Positions 8,907 through 16,857 of a DNA stretch of 64,000 bases are shown here, piece after piece. The notes below the pieces were generated by a model. It worked only from the letters and a program-made list of their open reading frames with translations, did no database searches and was not told the origin of the DNA. The first letter of the stretch is position 1. Each line of letters opens with the position of its first letter. A program made the translations under genes and the position numbers. Source of the stretch: Nonomuraea sp. SBT364 (GTDB taxonomy: Bacteria > Actinomycetota > Actinomycetes > Streptosporangiales > Streptosporangiaceae); NCBI RefSeq assembly GCF_001083785.1, contig NZ_LAVL01000002.1, positions 1 to 64,000 of the forward strand, given 5' to 3'.

Positions 8907-11900
8907 GACCGGAAGAGCACATCGAGCGGTTCATGCGGACGGGGGACGTCGAGGCCCTGGAGGCCGGGATCGCCGGCTATCGGCGGGCCCTGCGGCGCGA
9001 CGAGGACCCGGCGCTGCTCGCCGGCCTGGGCAACGCCATGAGCATGCGCTACGGCGTGCTGCGCGTGGAGGCCGACCTGGAGGAGGCGATCGGCCTGCAC
9101 CGCCGGGCCGTGGCGGGGCTGGCGGCGCGGCCCGGGCTGGCGGACGCCCGGGCCGGGCTGGCGACGGTGCTGGGCAACCAGCGCGGAACGGTTCCCGGCC
9201 GGTTGGAGGAGGCGCTGGAGCTGTACGCGGCCGCTCTCGGCGGCGAGCTCGAGGACCGGGCGCTGGTGCTGGCCAACTACGGGATGGCCCTCATGCTCCG
9301 GCACGAGGCGACCCTCGACCGCGCCGACCTGCTCCGTGGCATCGAAGCCTTACGCGAGTCGGTGCGCCGCACGGACCGGGCGGGCGACCGCTATCTGTGG
9401 CGGCTCGCCAAGCTCGCCAGCTCCCTGGTGCTGGTCGCCGACGAGCCGGCGAACGCGCGGGAGCTGAAGGCGGCGATGGAGGAGGTGCGGGCGCGGTACG
9501 GCGAGGCGTCCGAGCCGGTCAAACAGGAGATTCAGCTCCTGCTGGGAGCGCTGATGGCGGTCGACGAGATCCCGGTCATCACCCCCGAGATGCTGAAGCG
9601 GTTCCGTACGCTGCCGACCGAGCAGTTCATGGGGCCCGGCGGCAGGTCGCGCTACCTCGCCGGTCTGGGCGGCATGCTCATCGAGGACGTCCGGAGCTCC
9701 GGCCGGCTGGATCGGGCCGACCAGGCGGTGGAACTGTTCCGCCAGGCGGTGGCGCAGGCGCCGCCCGGACACCCCGAGACGGCGCAGTTGCTGATCGGGC
9801 TCGGCGCGGTGCTGGGGCTGCGCATGGAGTTCAGCGGCACGACGGGCGACCTGGACGAGATGATCGACGCGTTGCGCCGGGGAGTGGCCGCCGCCGATCC
9901 GCAGGACGAGCACGTGGGGATGTACCGGTCGGACCTGGCCAACGCGCTGATGCTGAAGTTCCACCGGGGCGGTGGCCGGCGGGTCCTCGACGAGGCCGTC
10001 CGCTCCTACCGGCGAGCCCTGGCCGAGTCGCCGCAGCACGCCGAGCGCGCGATGGCGCTGACCGGCCTCGGCTCCGCCCTCTCCTACAGGTACGAGCTCA
10101 CCGGGAACCTGGACGAGCTCGACGAATCAGTCGACAGCCATCGGGCCGCCGTCACCCTGACCGGGCCGGACCACCAGAACTACGCGCTGTACCTGGCCAA
10201 CCTGGGCGCCACGCTGGAACAGCGCTACGAGCGGACCCGCCGGGGGGAGGACACCGACGAGGCCGCCCGGGTGATGCGCGACGCGGTGGCCGCCACGCCG
10301 GACAGCAGCCCGTACCGCCCGGGATATCTCGGGAACCTGGCCTCCGTGCTGCTGGAGCGCTACCGGTTCACCGGCCAGACGGCGGCGCTGCGGGAGGCCG
10401 TGGAGCGGGCCCGCGAGGCCGTCCTCACCGTGCACCCCGGCAACGACCAGCGGCCCGGCGTCCTCAACAACCTCGGCACGGTGCTCCTGCAGACAGGCGA
10501 GGACCTCGACGAGGCGATCGACGCCTTCCGCGACGCCAGGGCGGCGGCCGTGCCCGGCACCGCGCTGCACACCAGGACGACGGTCAACCTGGGCGGCGCC
10601 CTGCTGGTCAGGGCCCTGTCGCCGGGGCTGACGGCGGCGAACCTGCGGACGATGATCGCGCAGGCGCTGGGCGAGTGGACGCCCGAGGCCGCCGACGCCG
10701 ACCAGCCGGACCTGGAGGAGGCCATCGCGCTGCTCAACGAGGCCATCAGGGCCGAACCGTCGGGCGGGACGGCCGCGTACGCCCACCTCGGCGGCGCGCT
10801 GCGCAAGCGGTTCCAGGTGACCGGCAGGGCCAGGGACCTCAGGCGGGCGGTCCGCATGATGCGGGCGGCGGTGGACACCTGCCCGCCGGCCGACCCGGGC
10901 GCCTCGACCTCGCTGTACTTCCTCGCCGAGACACTCACCGACCAGTGGCGGATGACGGGCTCCCCGGCTCCCCGCGACGAGGCCGTCACGCGCTACCGGC
11001 AGGCGAGCCAGGTGGAGACCGCGGCGGCCGACTGGCGGGTCGAGGTCGGGCGGCGGTGGGGCGAGTTCGCCATGGAGGCGGATCTCGCCCAGGAGGCGGC
11101 CGAGGGCTTCGCGGCGGCCGTCTCCGCGCTGCACGAGGCGGCCTGGCGCGGGCTCGGCCGCGACGACCAGGAGCGGGTGCTGCGGGCCTACGAGGGGCTG
11201 GCCCGCGACGCGGCGGCCGCGGCGATCCGGGCGGGCGACCCCGGGGCCGCCCTCGAACTGCTGGAGGAGGGCCGTGGCGTCATGCTCACCCAGGTCATCG
11301 ACCACCGCACCTCCCGGGCCTTGCTGCACGCCGCCGTGCCCCCGCTCGCGGACGCGCTCGGGGAGGTGCAGGACGCCCTGGCCTTCGCCGAACGCATGGA
11401 CCTGTCCGACGACCTGTCCGACGACCCGGCCGCCGACCGTGCGCGGCAACTGGACCAGCGGCCCGCCCTGCGACGGCGCCGAGAGGAGATCATCGCGGAG
11501 ATCCGGGCGCTGCCCGGGTTCGCGGACTTCCTGGGGCCGCCGCGCCGCGAGAGCCTGCTGCGGGTCGCCGCCGACGGTCCCGTCGCCGTCCTGAACGTCA
11601 GCCGCTACGGCTGCGACGCCCTGCTCGTGACCTCCGACGAGATCCGGGCCCTGCCGCTCGCCATCACCTCCGGCCGGGCACAGGAGCGGGCGGCCGGGTT
11701 CGCCCGCGCGGTGGAGGACAGGGACAACGACGAGATCGTCGCCTGCCTCGGCTGGCTCTGGGACCACGTCACCGGGCCGGTGCTGGCGGCGCTGGGCCCG
11801 GTGACCAGGGTCTGGTGGTGCCCCACAGGCCCGCTGTCGCTCCTGCCGATCCACGCCGCCGGTGAGGCGCCGGAACGGGTGATCTCCAGCTACACGCCGA

Positions 11901-12544
11901 CGCTGCGAGCCCTGAAGCACGCCCGAGACCAGGCCGGACCGGTCGCGGATCGCCCGGCGATGGTCGTCGGCGTCCCCTCGGTCGCCGGGGAGGTCGTGCT
12001 GAAGGGCGTGGACCTGGAGCTGGAGGCCGTGCGCCCGCGCCTGCCGCAGCGGGTGGAGCTGTACGGCGACGCCGCCACCCACGAGCGGGTGCTGGCGGAG
12101 CTCGACGACAGCGCCGTGGTGCACTTCGCCTGCCATGCCGTGCAGGACCCCACCGATCCCTCCAGTGCCCGGCTGCTGCTGTACGACCGGCCGCTGACCG
12201 TGCGGGAGCTGTCGGTGCGTCACCTTCCCCGGGCCGAGCTCGCCTTCCTCAGCGGCTGCGAGACCTCGCGCGGGGGCGCCGTGCTGACCGACGAGGCCGT
12301 CGCCATCGCCACCGCGGTGCAGCTCGCCGGCTTCCCGCACGTGATCGGCGCCCTGTGGCCGATCAGCGACCTGCACGCCCCCGCCGTCGCGGCCGAGGTG
12401 TACGCGGTGCTGACGGCGGGGGGCACCCGCGATCCGGACCCGGCGGCGGCGGCCACGGCGCTGCACGTCGCGATCCGCGCCCTGCGCGCCCGGCGGCCCG
12501 GCTTCCCCGTCTTCTGGGCCTCATACGTGCACGTCGGCCCTTGA
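8903..12544 (+). CDS. TPR-repeat CHAT (caspase-like) protease
   Basis: 1213 aa from TTG 8903, which overlaps the upstream stop and follows GGAGGGG; the longer frame upstream is out-of-frame coding of the previous gene. Residues 1-850 are tetratricopeptide-like helical repeats with recurring A-x-x-L-G-x-x-L and D-E-A-x-x-x-x-R-x-A patterns. The C-terminal 300 residues are a CHAT domain (caspase, HetF associated with TPRs). The catalytic His1078 sits in HFACHA and Cys1119 in LSGCETSRG, followed by the GALWPISD signature. The His-Cys dyad is intact. CHAT proteases act as effectors of abortive or programmed-death-like defence after a sensor is triggered. Here the TPR array is the probable sensor or scaffold and the CATRA protein the partner. 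Confidence 0.88.
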   Translation: MRPEEHIERFMRTGDVEALEAGIAGYRRALRRDEDPALLAGLGNAMSMRYGVLRVEADLEEAIGLHRRAVAGLAARPGLADARAGLATVLGNQRGTVPGRLEEALELYAAALGGELEDRALVLANYGMALMLRHEATLDRADLLRGIEALRESVRRTDRAGDRYLWRLAKLASSLVLVADEPANARELKAAMEEVRARYGEASEPVKQEIQLLLGALMAVDEIPVITPEMLKRFRTLPTEQFMGPGGRSRYLAGLGGMLIEDVRSSGRLDRADQAVELFRQAVAQAPPGHPETAQLLIGLGAVLGLRMEFSGTTGDLDEMIDALRRGVAAADPQDEHVGMYRSDLANALMLKFHRGGGRRVLDEAVRSYRRALAESPQHAERAMALTGLGSALSYRYELTGNLDELDESVDSHRAAVTLTGPDHQNYALYLANLGATLEQRYERTRRGEDTDEAARVMRDAVAATPDSSPYRPGYLGNLASVLLERYRFTGQTAALREAVERAREAVLTVHPGNDQRPGVLNNLGTVLLQTGEDLDEAIDAFRDARAAAVPGTALHTRTTVNLGGALLVRALSPGLTAANLRTMIAQALGEWTPEAADADQPDLEEAIALLNEAIRAEPSGGTAAYAHLGGALRKRFQVTGRARDLRRAVRMMRAAVDTCPPADPGASTSLYFLAETLTDQWRMTGSPAPRDEAVTRYRQASQVETAAADWRVEVGRRWGEFAMEADLAQEAAEGFAAAVSALHEAAWRGLGRDDQERVLRAYEGLARDAAAAAIRAGDPGAALELLEEGRGVMLTQVIDHRTSRALLHAAVPPLADALGEVQDALAFAERMDLSDDLSDDPAADRARQLDQRPALRRRREEIIAEIRALPGFADFLGPPRRESLLRVAADGPVAVLNVSRYGCDALLVTSDEIRALPLAITSGRAQERAAGFARAVEDRDNDEIVACLGWLWDHVTGPVLAALGPVTRVWWCPTGPLSLLPIHAAGEAPERVISSYTPTLRALKHARDQAGPVADRPAMVVGVPSVAGEVVLKGVDLELEAVRPRLPQRVELYGDAATHERVLAELDDSAVVHFACHAVQDPTDPSSARLLLYDRPLTVRELSVRHLPRAELAFLSGCETSRGGAVLTDEAVAIATAVQLAGFPHVIGALWPISDLHAPAVAAEVYAVLTAGGTRDPDPAAAATALHVAIRALRARRPGFPVFWASYVHVGP

Positions 12545-12552
12545 GGGCTCGG

Positions 12553-13149
12553 TCAGAGGTCGCTCAGCAGCCGGTCGGAGGCGATCTCGATGCGCCGCTG
12601 GATCTGGTCGTAGGTGCGGCGGCCGCGGAGCATCTCGAGGAGCTCCTGGACCCAGATGCTCGACAGGGAGCCGGCCAGGGCGAGCTGCTCCTCCGAGGCC
12701 CGGGCGGGGTCGAGGCCGTCGGCCGAGACGCGGAGCAGCAGGCCGGTCATGCGGTCACCGAACGGGGTCTCGACCTCGGCGAGGATGAGCGACCTGATCA
12801 GGGCGTCGGCCAGCTCGGGCTCGCGCATGAGGCCGCGGGTGGCGCGCATCAGGACGTCGACGGCGCGGCCGGAGGCGGTCGGGGAGCTCGGCGGGCGGCG
12901 CTGGATGCTGCTTTCGAGGAGGTCGATCTCCTCGCCGACGACGGCCACGACCAGGTCCATCTTGGAGGGGAAGTAGCGGTAGAGGGTGCCGAGGGCGACG
13001 CCGGCCCGCTCGGCGACCGTGCGCATCTGCATCGCCTCGACGCCGCCCCGGGAGGCGAGCGCCGCGGCGGCCTGGACGATGCGCTTGCGCCGCTGGTGCT
13101 GGCTGCGCGAACGGACGCTGTTGCCGCCGGGCGCGGGGTGGTGCTCCAT
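12553..13149 (-). CDS. kstR: TetR family repressor, KstR-like
   Basis: 198 aa from ATG 13149 (GAGGGG just upstream); an in-frame ATG at 13203 would add 18 residues but lacks a ribosome binding site. The HTH region (QRRKRIVQAAAALASRGG, QMRTVAERAGVALGTLYRYFPSK) is very close to mycobacterial KstR. The C-terminus (SSIWVQELLEMLRGR, IASDRLLSDL) also follows KstR in spacing and pattern. KstR is the repressor of cholesterol side-chain catabolism. Divergent to it are the igr-type genes, and KstR-like boxes lie in the shared intergenic region, which fits autoregulation plus control of the operon. I judged the assignment by remembered family pattern, not by search. Confidence 0.78.
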   Translation of the reverse strand: MEHHPAPGGNSVRSRSQHQRRKRIVQAAAALASRGGVEAMQMRTVAERAGVALGTLYRYFPSKMDLVVAVVGEEIDLLESSIQRRPPSSPTASGRAVDVLMRATRGLMREPELADALIRSLILAEVETPFGDRMTGLLLRVSADGLDPARASEEQLALAGSLSSIWVQELLEMLRGRRTYDQIQRRIEIASDRLLSDL

Positions 13150-13203
13150 GGGCCCCTCAGGGTCGGCGGGGGGCGTGGCGACGGCCGCCTGCGGAGTGCG
13201 CAT

Positions 13204-13217
13204 GAGAACACGTTATC
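13204..13217. promoter_or_regulatory. KstR-like box next to kstR
   Basis: GAGAACACGTTATC contains the exact AAC-nn-GTT core of the KstR box, with the outermost T/A pair not matching. It lies immediately upstream of the longer kstR start, so it is placed for autoregulation. Confidence 0.45.
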
Positions 13218-13234
13218 TGATTTCTCGATAACCC

Positions 13235-13264
13235 GGCTTGTTACTCGCCAGTCACTAACAAGCC
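13235..13264. promoter_or_regulatory. 9-bp inverted repeat in kstR-fadE28 intergenic region
   Basis: GGCTTGTTA (13235-13243) and TAACAAGCC (13256-13264) are perfect complements separated by 12 bases. The repeat differs from the KstR box and lies in an unusually AT-rich stretch, so it may be a second operator in the divergent promoter. Confidence 0.45.
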
Positions 13265-13337
13265 GTATAGATGCATGTCTTTGGCGTTACACGGCTAAAT
13301 CTGGACTTATCAATAAAAGCGACCTCTGGACAGATAT

Positions 13338-13351
13338 TAGAATCTGTTCTA
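13338..13351. promoter_or_regulatory. KstR-like box upstream of fadE28
   Basis: TAGAATCTGTTCTA differs from TnnAACnnGTTnnA at one position only and has perfect TAGAA/TTCTA arms. It is 38 bases before the fadE28 ATG within AT-rich sequence resembling a promoter (TATTAG just upstream), so binding could block transcription of the operon. Confidence 0.55.
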
Positions 13352-13389
13352 GTTTGCGGTTCTACCGACCGAGCGCTTGGTGGTGGTGC

Positions 13390-14400
13390 ATGGACTTCAA
13401 CCTCGACGAGACCCAGCGGGACCTGCGTACCCTCACCGCGGAGTTGCTGGCCAGGGAGGAGAAACAGGACGGGACACGGCTGTGGGAGGCGCTGCGCGAG
13501 GCGGGCCTGACGGCGATCTGCGTCCCCGAGCACGCGGGGGGCGCAGGACTGGGGCCGGTCGAGATGGCGGTCGTGCTGCGCGAGCTCGGCGCCGGGGCCG
13601 CCCCCGGGCCGTTGCGCGAGACGCTGGTGAGCACGCTGGCCGCGAGCAGGCACGGCAGCCCCGAGCAGCAGCGCCGCCTGGCCGGCGAGACCCCCTCCAC
13701 GGTGGCGCTCAGGGAGCCGGGCCGCGCCCTGACCGCCCCGCCGGCGACCATCGCCGAGCGGGCGCCGGCCGATCTGGCCGCCGGCTGGTTCCTGACGGGC
13801 CGCAAGTGCGGGGTCGCCCACTCCGGCGGGGACGTGCTGGTCACCGCCGACCAGGGACTGTTCCTGGTCCACGAGCCGCCCGCCACCCCCGAGTTCACCT
13901 CAACCGGCGAGCCCGCCGCCACGATCACGCTGGAGCGCTTCCCCGCCGAGCGGGTCGGCGGGCCGGAGGCGGCCGGAGACGTGCGGCGGCTGTTCACGGC
14001 GGCGGTCACGGCCCAGGCGAGCGGCGTGCTGGCCGGCGCGCTGGAGCTGACCACCTCCTACATCAGGACCAGGAAGCAGTTCGGCCGCGCGCTGGCCGAG
14101 TTCCAGGCCGTCACCATGCAGATCGCCGACGTCTACATCGCCGGGCGGGCGCTGGACGTGGCCATGTGGTCCGGCGCCTGGCGCCTGGGCGCCGGCCTGC
14201 CGGCCGAGGAGGACCTGGCCGTGGCCGCGCTGCACGCCGAGGAGGCGGCCCGGGCGCTGCACACCTGCCAGCACCTGCACGGCGGCCTCGGCCTGGACGT
14301 CACCTACCCGCTGCACCGCTACTTCGCGCAGGCCAAGCACCTGACCCACCTGCTCGGCGGCGCCGAGGCCCAGCTCGACCTGATCGGAGGGCTCGCCTGA
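13390..14400 (+). CDS. fadE28: acyl-CoA dehydrogenase, FadE28-like (ChsE1 subunit)
   Basis: 336 aa, close to the 339 aa of mycobacterial FadE28. It has the acyl-CoA dehydrogenase fold: an N-terminal helical domain (MDFNLDETQRDLRTL), a poorly conserved beta domain, and the C-terminal signature RKQFGRALAEFQAVTMQIAD. FadE28 and FadE29 form an alpha2beta2 enzyme that dehydrogenates the 3-carbon steroid side-chain CoA thioester, with FAD only at the mixed interface. First gene of a five-gene operon in the mycobacterial igr order. A KstR-like box sits upstream. The next gene starts inside its stop codon (TGATG). Electrons should pass to EtfBA. Confidence 0.82.
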   Translation: MDFNLDETQRDLRTLTAELLAREEKQDGTRLWEALREAGLTAICVPEHAGGAGLGPVEMAVVLRELGAGAAPGPLRETLVSTLAASRHGSPEQQRRLAGETPSTVALREPGRALTAPPATIAERAPADLAAGWFLTGRKCGVAHSGGDVLVTADQGLFLVHEPPATPEFTSTGEPAATITLERFPAERVGGPEAAGDVRRLFTAAVTAQASGVLAGALELTTSYIRTRKQFGRALAEFQAVTMQIADVYIAGRALDVAMWSGAWRLGAGLPAEEDLAVAALHAEEAARALHTCQHLHGGLGLDVTYPLHRYFAQAKHLTHLLGGAEAQLDLIGGLA

Positions 14401-15554
14401 TGCTCATCGACCTGACCCCCGAGCAGCGCCGGCTCCGCGACGAGCTGCGCGAGTACTTCGCCGCCTGCCTCACCCCCGACGACCGCGCCAAGCTCGCCGA
14501 GGACCCGTTCGGCGAGGCGTACATGGCGCACTGCCGCCGCCTCGGCCGGGACGGCAAGCTGGGGCTCGGCTGGCCGAAGGAGTACGGCGGAGGCGGCCAC
14601 GGCCCGCTCGAACAGCAGATCTTCGCCAACGAGATCGCCCGAGCCGGCGTCCCGTACCCGATCATCACGCTCCAGACGGTCGGCCCGACCCTCATGCAGT
14701 ACGGCACGGCCGAGCAGAAGGAGCGGTTCCTGCCGAGCATCCTGGCCGGGGAGTGCCACTTCGCCATCGGCTACAGCGAGCCCGAGGCGGGCACCGACCT
14801 GGCCTCGCTGCGCACGTCGGCGGTGCTCGACGGCGACCACTACGTCGTCAACGGCCAGAAGATCTTCACCAGCGGCGCCCACCACGCCCAGTACATCTGG
14901 CTGGCCACCCGCACGAACCCGGAGGCCAAGAAGCACAAGGGCATCACCATGATGATCGCCTCGACGGACGACCCCGGCTTCTCCTGGACGCCGATCGTCA
15001 CCATGGACGGCCGCCACCACACCAACTCCACCTACTACGCCGACGTGCGCGTCCCCGCCGACATGGTCGTGGGCGAGGTGGACAAGGGCTGGGACCTGAT
15101 CGTCAACCAGCTCAACCACGAGCGCGTCACGCTCGGCCCGGCCGGGAACCTCGGCCAGACCTACGACCGCTTCCTCGCCTGGGCCCGCCGCACGGGGCTG
15201 GCCGACGAGCCGGAAGTACGGCGCGCGCTCGGCGCCGTACGGGCCTGGTTCCGCACCAACGAGCTGCTGAACTGGCAGGTCGCCGCCAACATGGACCTGG
15301 GCTGGCTCGGCGCCCCCGACGCGTCGGCCACCAAGGTCTACGGCTCCGAGCGCATGCAGGACGCGGGGCGGCTGCTCGGCGGCATCCTGGCCAGGTACGG
15401 CGACCCGGCCGACCCCGAGACCGCCGAGCTCATCGCGCGGACCGACCAGGCGGTCAAGGGGGCGGTGGTGCTGACGTTCGGCGGCGGCGTCAACGAGGTG
15501 CAGCGGGAGCTGATCGCCATGCTCGGCCTGAGCCTGCCCAGGCCGCCGCGATGA
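14400..15554 (+). CDS. fadE29: acyl-CoA dehydrogenase, FadE29-like (ChsE2 subunit)
   Basis: 384 aa, against 387 aa for mycobacterial FadE29. It has conserved ACAD blocks: GWPKEYGGGG, the substrate/FAD loop CHFAIGYSEPEAGTDLASL, the hinge NGQKIFTSGAHHAQY and the C-terminal FGGGVNEVQRELIA. In the ChsE1-ChsE2 enzyme this subunit supplies the catalytic base. The start overlaps the FadE28 stop, and its own stop overlaps the next ATG (ATGA), so translation is coupled and equimolar subunits are expected. The function inferred from gene order is 2,3-dehydrogenation of the C22 steroid-CoA side chain. Confidence 0.83.
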   Translation: MLIDLTPEQRRLRDELREYFAACLTPDDRAKLAEDPFGEAYMAHCRRLGRDGKLGLGWPKEYGGGGHGPLEQQIFANEIARAGVPYPIITLQTVGPTLMQYGTAEQKERFLPSILAGECHFAIGYSEPEAGTDLASLRTSAVLDGDHYVVNGQKIFTSGAHHAQYIWLATRTNPEAKKHKGITMMIASTDDPGFSWTPIVTMDGRHHTNSTYYADVRVPADMVVGEVDKGWDLIVNQLNHERVTLGPAGNLGQTYDRFLAWARRTGLADEPEVRRALGAVRAWFRTNELLNWQVAANMDLGWLGAPDASATKVYGSERMQDAGRLLGGILARYGDPADPETAELIARTDQAVKGAVVLTFGGGVNEVQRELIAMLGLSLPRPPR

Positions 15555-16441
15555 CGGGCGACGGCGAACTGCGCGAGCTGGCCGCCAAACAGGCCGCGCT
15601 GGGCGAGGTGGCGGGCGCCCCGGCGGCCGACCCGGTCAACGTGCCGATGATCAGGCACTGGCTGTCCGCGATGGGCGACGCCAACCCGGTCTACCTGGAC
15701 ACGGGAGTGGCCCCGCCGGCGATGGCGCAGGTGTGGACCATGCAGGCGCCGGTGTCCGGCGACCGCTCGCCGGTGAACGTCATGATGACCGCGCTGGACG
15801 CGGCCGGCTACACCGGCGTGGTGGCGACCAACTGCGAGCAGACCTACCACCGTTACGCGCGGGTCGGCGAGCTGCTCACCCCCGCCACCCGTTTCACCGA
15901 CCTGGCCGGACCCAAGCGGACGGCGCTCGGCGTGGGGTTCTTCGCCACCTGGGTCATCACCTGGTACGCCGACGCCGGGGAGCCGGTGGCCGAGATGCTG
16001 TTCAGGGTGCTGAAGTTCCGGCCGCCGGAGAAGCGGGCCGAGCCGTACCCGCTCCGGCCCGCCGTGAACCGGGACACCGCGTTCTTCTGGGAGGGGGTGC
16101 GCCGGGGCGAGCTGCGGGTCCAGAGCTGCGCCGACTGCGGCGAGCTGCGCCACCCGCCCGGCCCGATGTGCCCCCGATGCCACTCGGTGAACCGCGCCCA
16201 CGTGGTGGCGGGCGGCGAGGGCGTCGTCTACAGCTACGTGGTGCACCACCATCCGCCGGTGCCGGGGCGCGAGACGCCGTTCGTCGTGGCGGTCGTGGAG
16301 CTTCCGGAAGGGGTGCGGATCGTGGGCAACGTCGTCGGCTGCCCGCCGGAATCGGTGGATGTCGGGATGCCGGTGCGCGTGACGTACCGCCCGATGGATG
16401 ACGAACTGGTCCTGCCCGTGTGGACGCCCCGGGAGTCATGA
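15551..16441 (+). CDS. chsH2: MaoC-like / DUF35 OB-fold protein, ChsH2-like hydratase subunit
   Basis: 296 aa with two parts. Residues 1-165 are a degenerate MaoC (hot-dog) domain. Residues 175-296 are a DUF35 domain with a zinc ribbon C-x2-C...C-x2-C (CADCGELRHPPGPMCPRC) and an OB fold. This is the exact layout of mycobacterial ChsH2. Its MaoC half pairs with ChsH1 to hydrate the steroid enoyl-CoA, while its DUF35 half binds Ltp2. Both partners are the next two genes, each overlapping by ATGA. The two-domain organisation and neighbours make the call strong. Confidence 0.87.
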   Translation: MTGDGELRELAAKQAALGEVAGAPAADPVNVPMIRHWLSAMGDANPVYLDTGVAPPAMAQVWTMQAPVSGDRSPVNVMMTALDAAGYTGVVATNCEQTYHRYARVGELLTPATRFTDLAGPKRTALGVGFFATWVITWYADAGEPVAEMLFRVLKFRPPEKRAEPYPLRPAVNRDTAFFWEGVRRGELRVQSCADCGELRHPPGPMCPRCHSVNRAHVVAGGEGVVYSYVVHHHPPVPGRETPFVVAVVELPEGVRIVGNVVGCPPESVDVGMPVRVTYRPMDDELVLPVWTPRES

Positions 16442-16857
16442 TGCGGACGCTGACGCAAGAGCAGGTCGAGGTGGGCTCGGTGCTGCCCGAGCTGTCCCTC
16501 GACCTCACGCCCACGGTGGTCGTCTCCACCGCACTCGCCACGATGGACTTCACCCCCGTGCACCACGACGTCGAGATCGCCAGGGCACAGGGGTCCAAGG
16601 ACATCTTCCTCAACATCCTGACCACGATGGGGCTGATCGAGCGGTACGTCACCGACTGGGCCGGACCGGCGGCCGTCATCAGGCGGATCAACGTCAAGCT
16701 GGGCGTCCCCGCCTACGCGGGTGACCGGCTGAGCTTGCGGGGCAGCGTCGCCGCCCACGCGGAGGGCGAGGTCACCGTCGAGGTCAGGGGCATGGTCAGC
16801 CTCGGCGACCACGCCACCGGCACCGTCACCCTCGTCCTGCCGGCCGGGCAGCCATGA
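16438..16857 (+). CDS. chsH1: MaoC-like hydratase, ChsH1-like subunit
   Basis: 139 aa single hot-dog domain. The active-site loop TMDFTPVHHDVEIA keeps the Asp and His of (R)-specific enoyl-CoA hydratases. In the characterised mycobacterial enzyme, ChsH1 carries the catalytic residues and ChsH2 makes room for the bulky steroid. Two adjacent ATGs (16438, 16441) follow GGGAG; either could serve. Overlaps chsH2 and ltp2 by 4 bases each. Confidence 0.85.
   Translation: MMRTLTQEQVEVGSVLPELSLDLTPTVVVSTALATMDFTPVHHDVEIARAQGSKDIFLNILTTMGLIERYVTDWAGPAAVIRRINVKLGVPAYAGDRLSLRGSVAAHAEGEVTVEVRGMVSLGDHATGTVTLVLPAGQP

Noticed and set aside
10127..12466. A 779-codon antisense frame opposite the CHAT protease gene
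   Set aside because: Composition is Arg/Gly/Pro-rich shadow coding and the plus strand has clear TPR and CHAT motifs.
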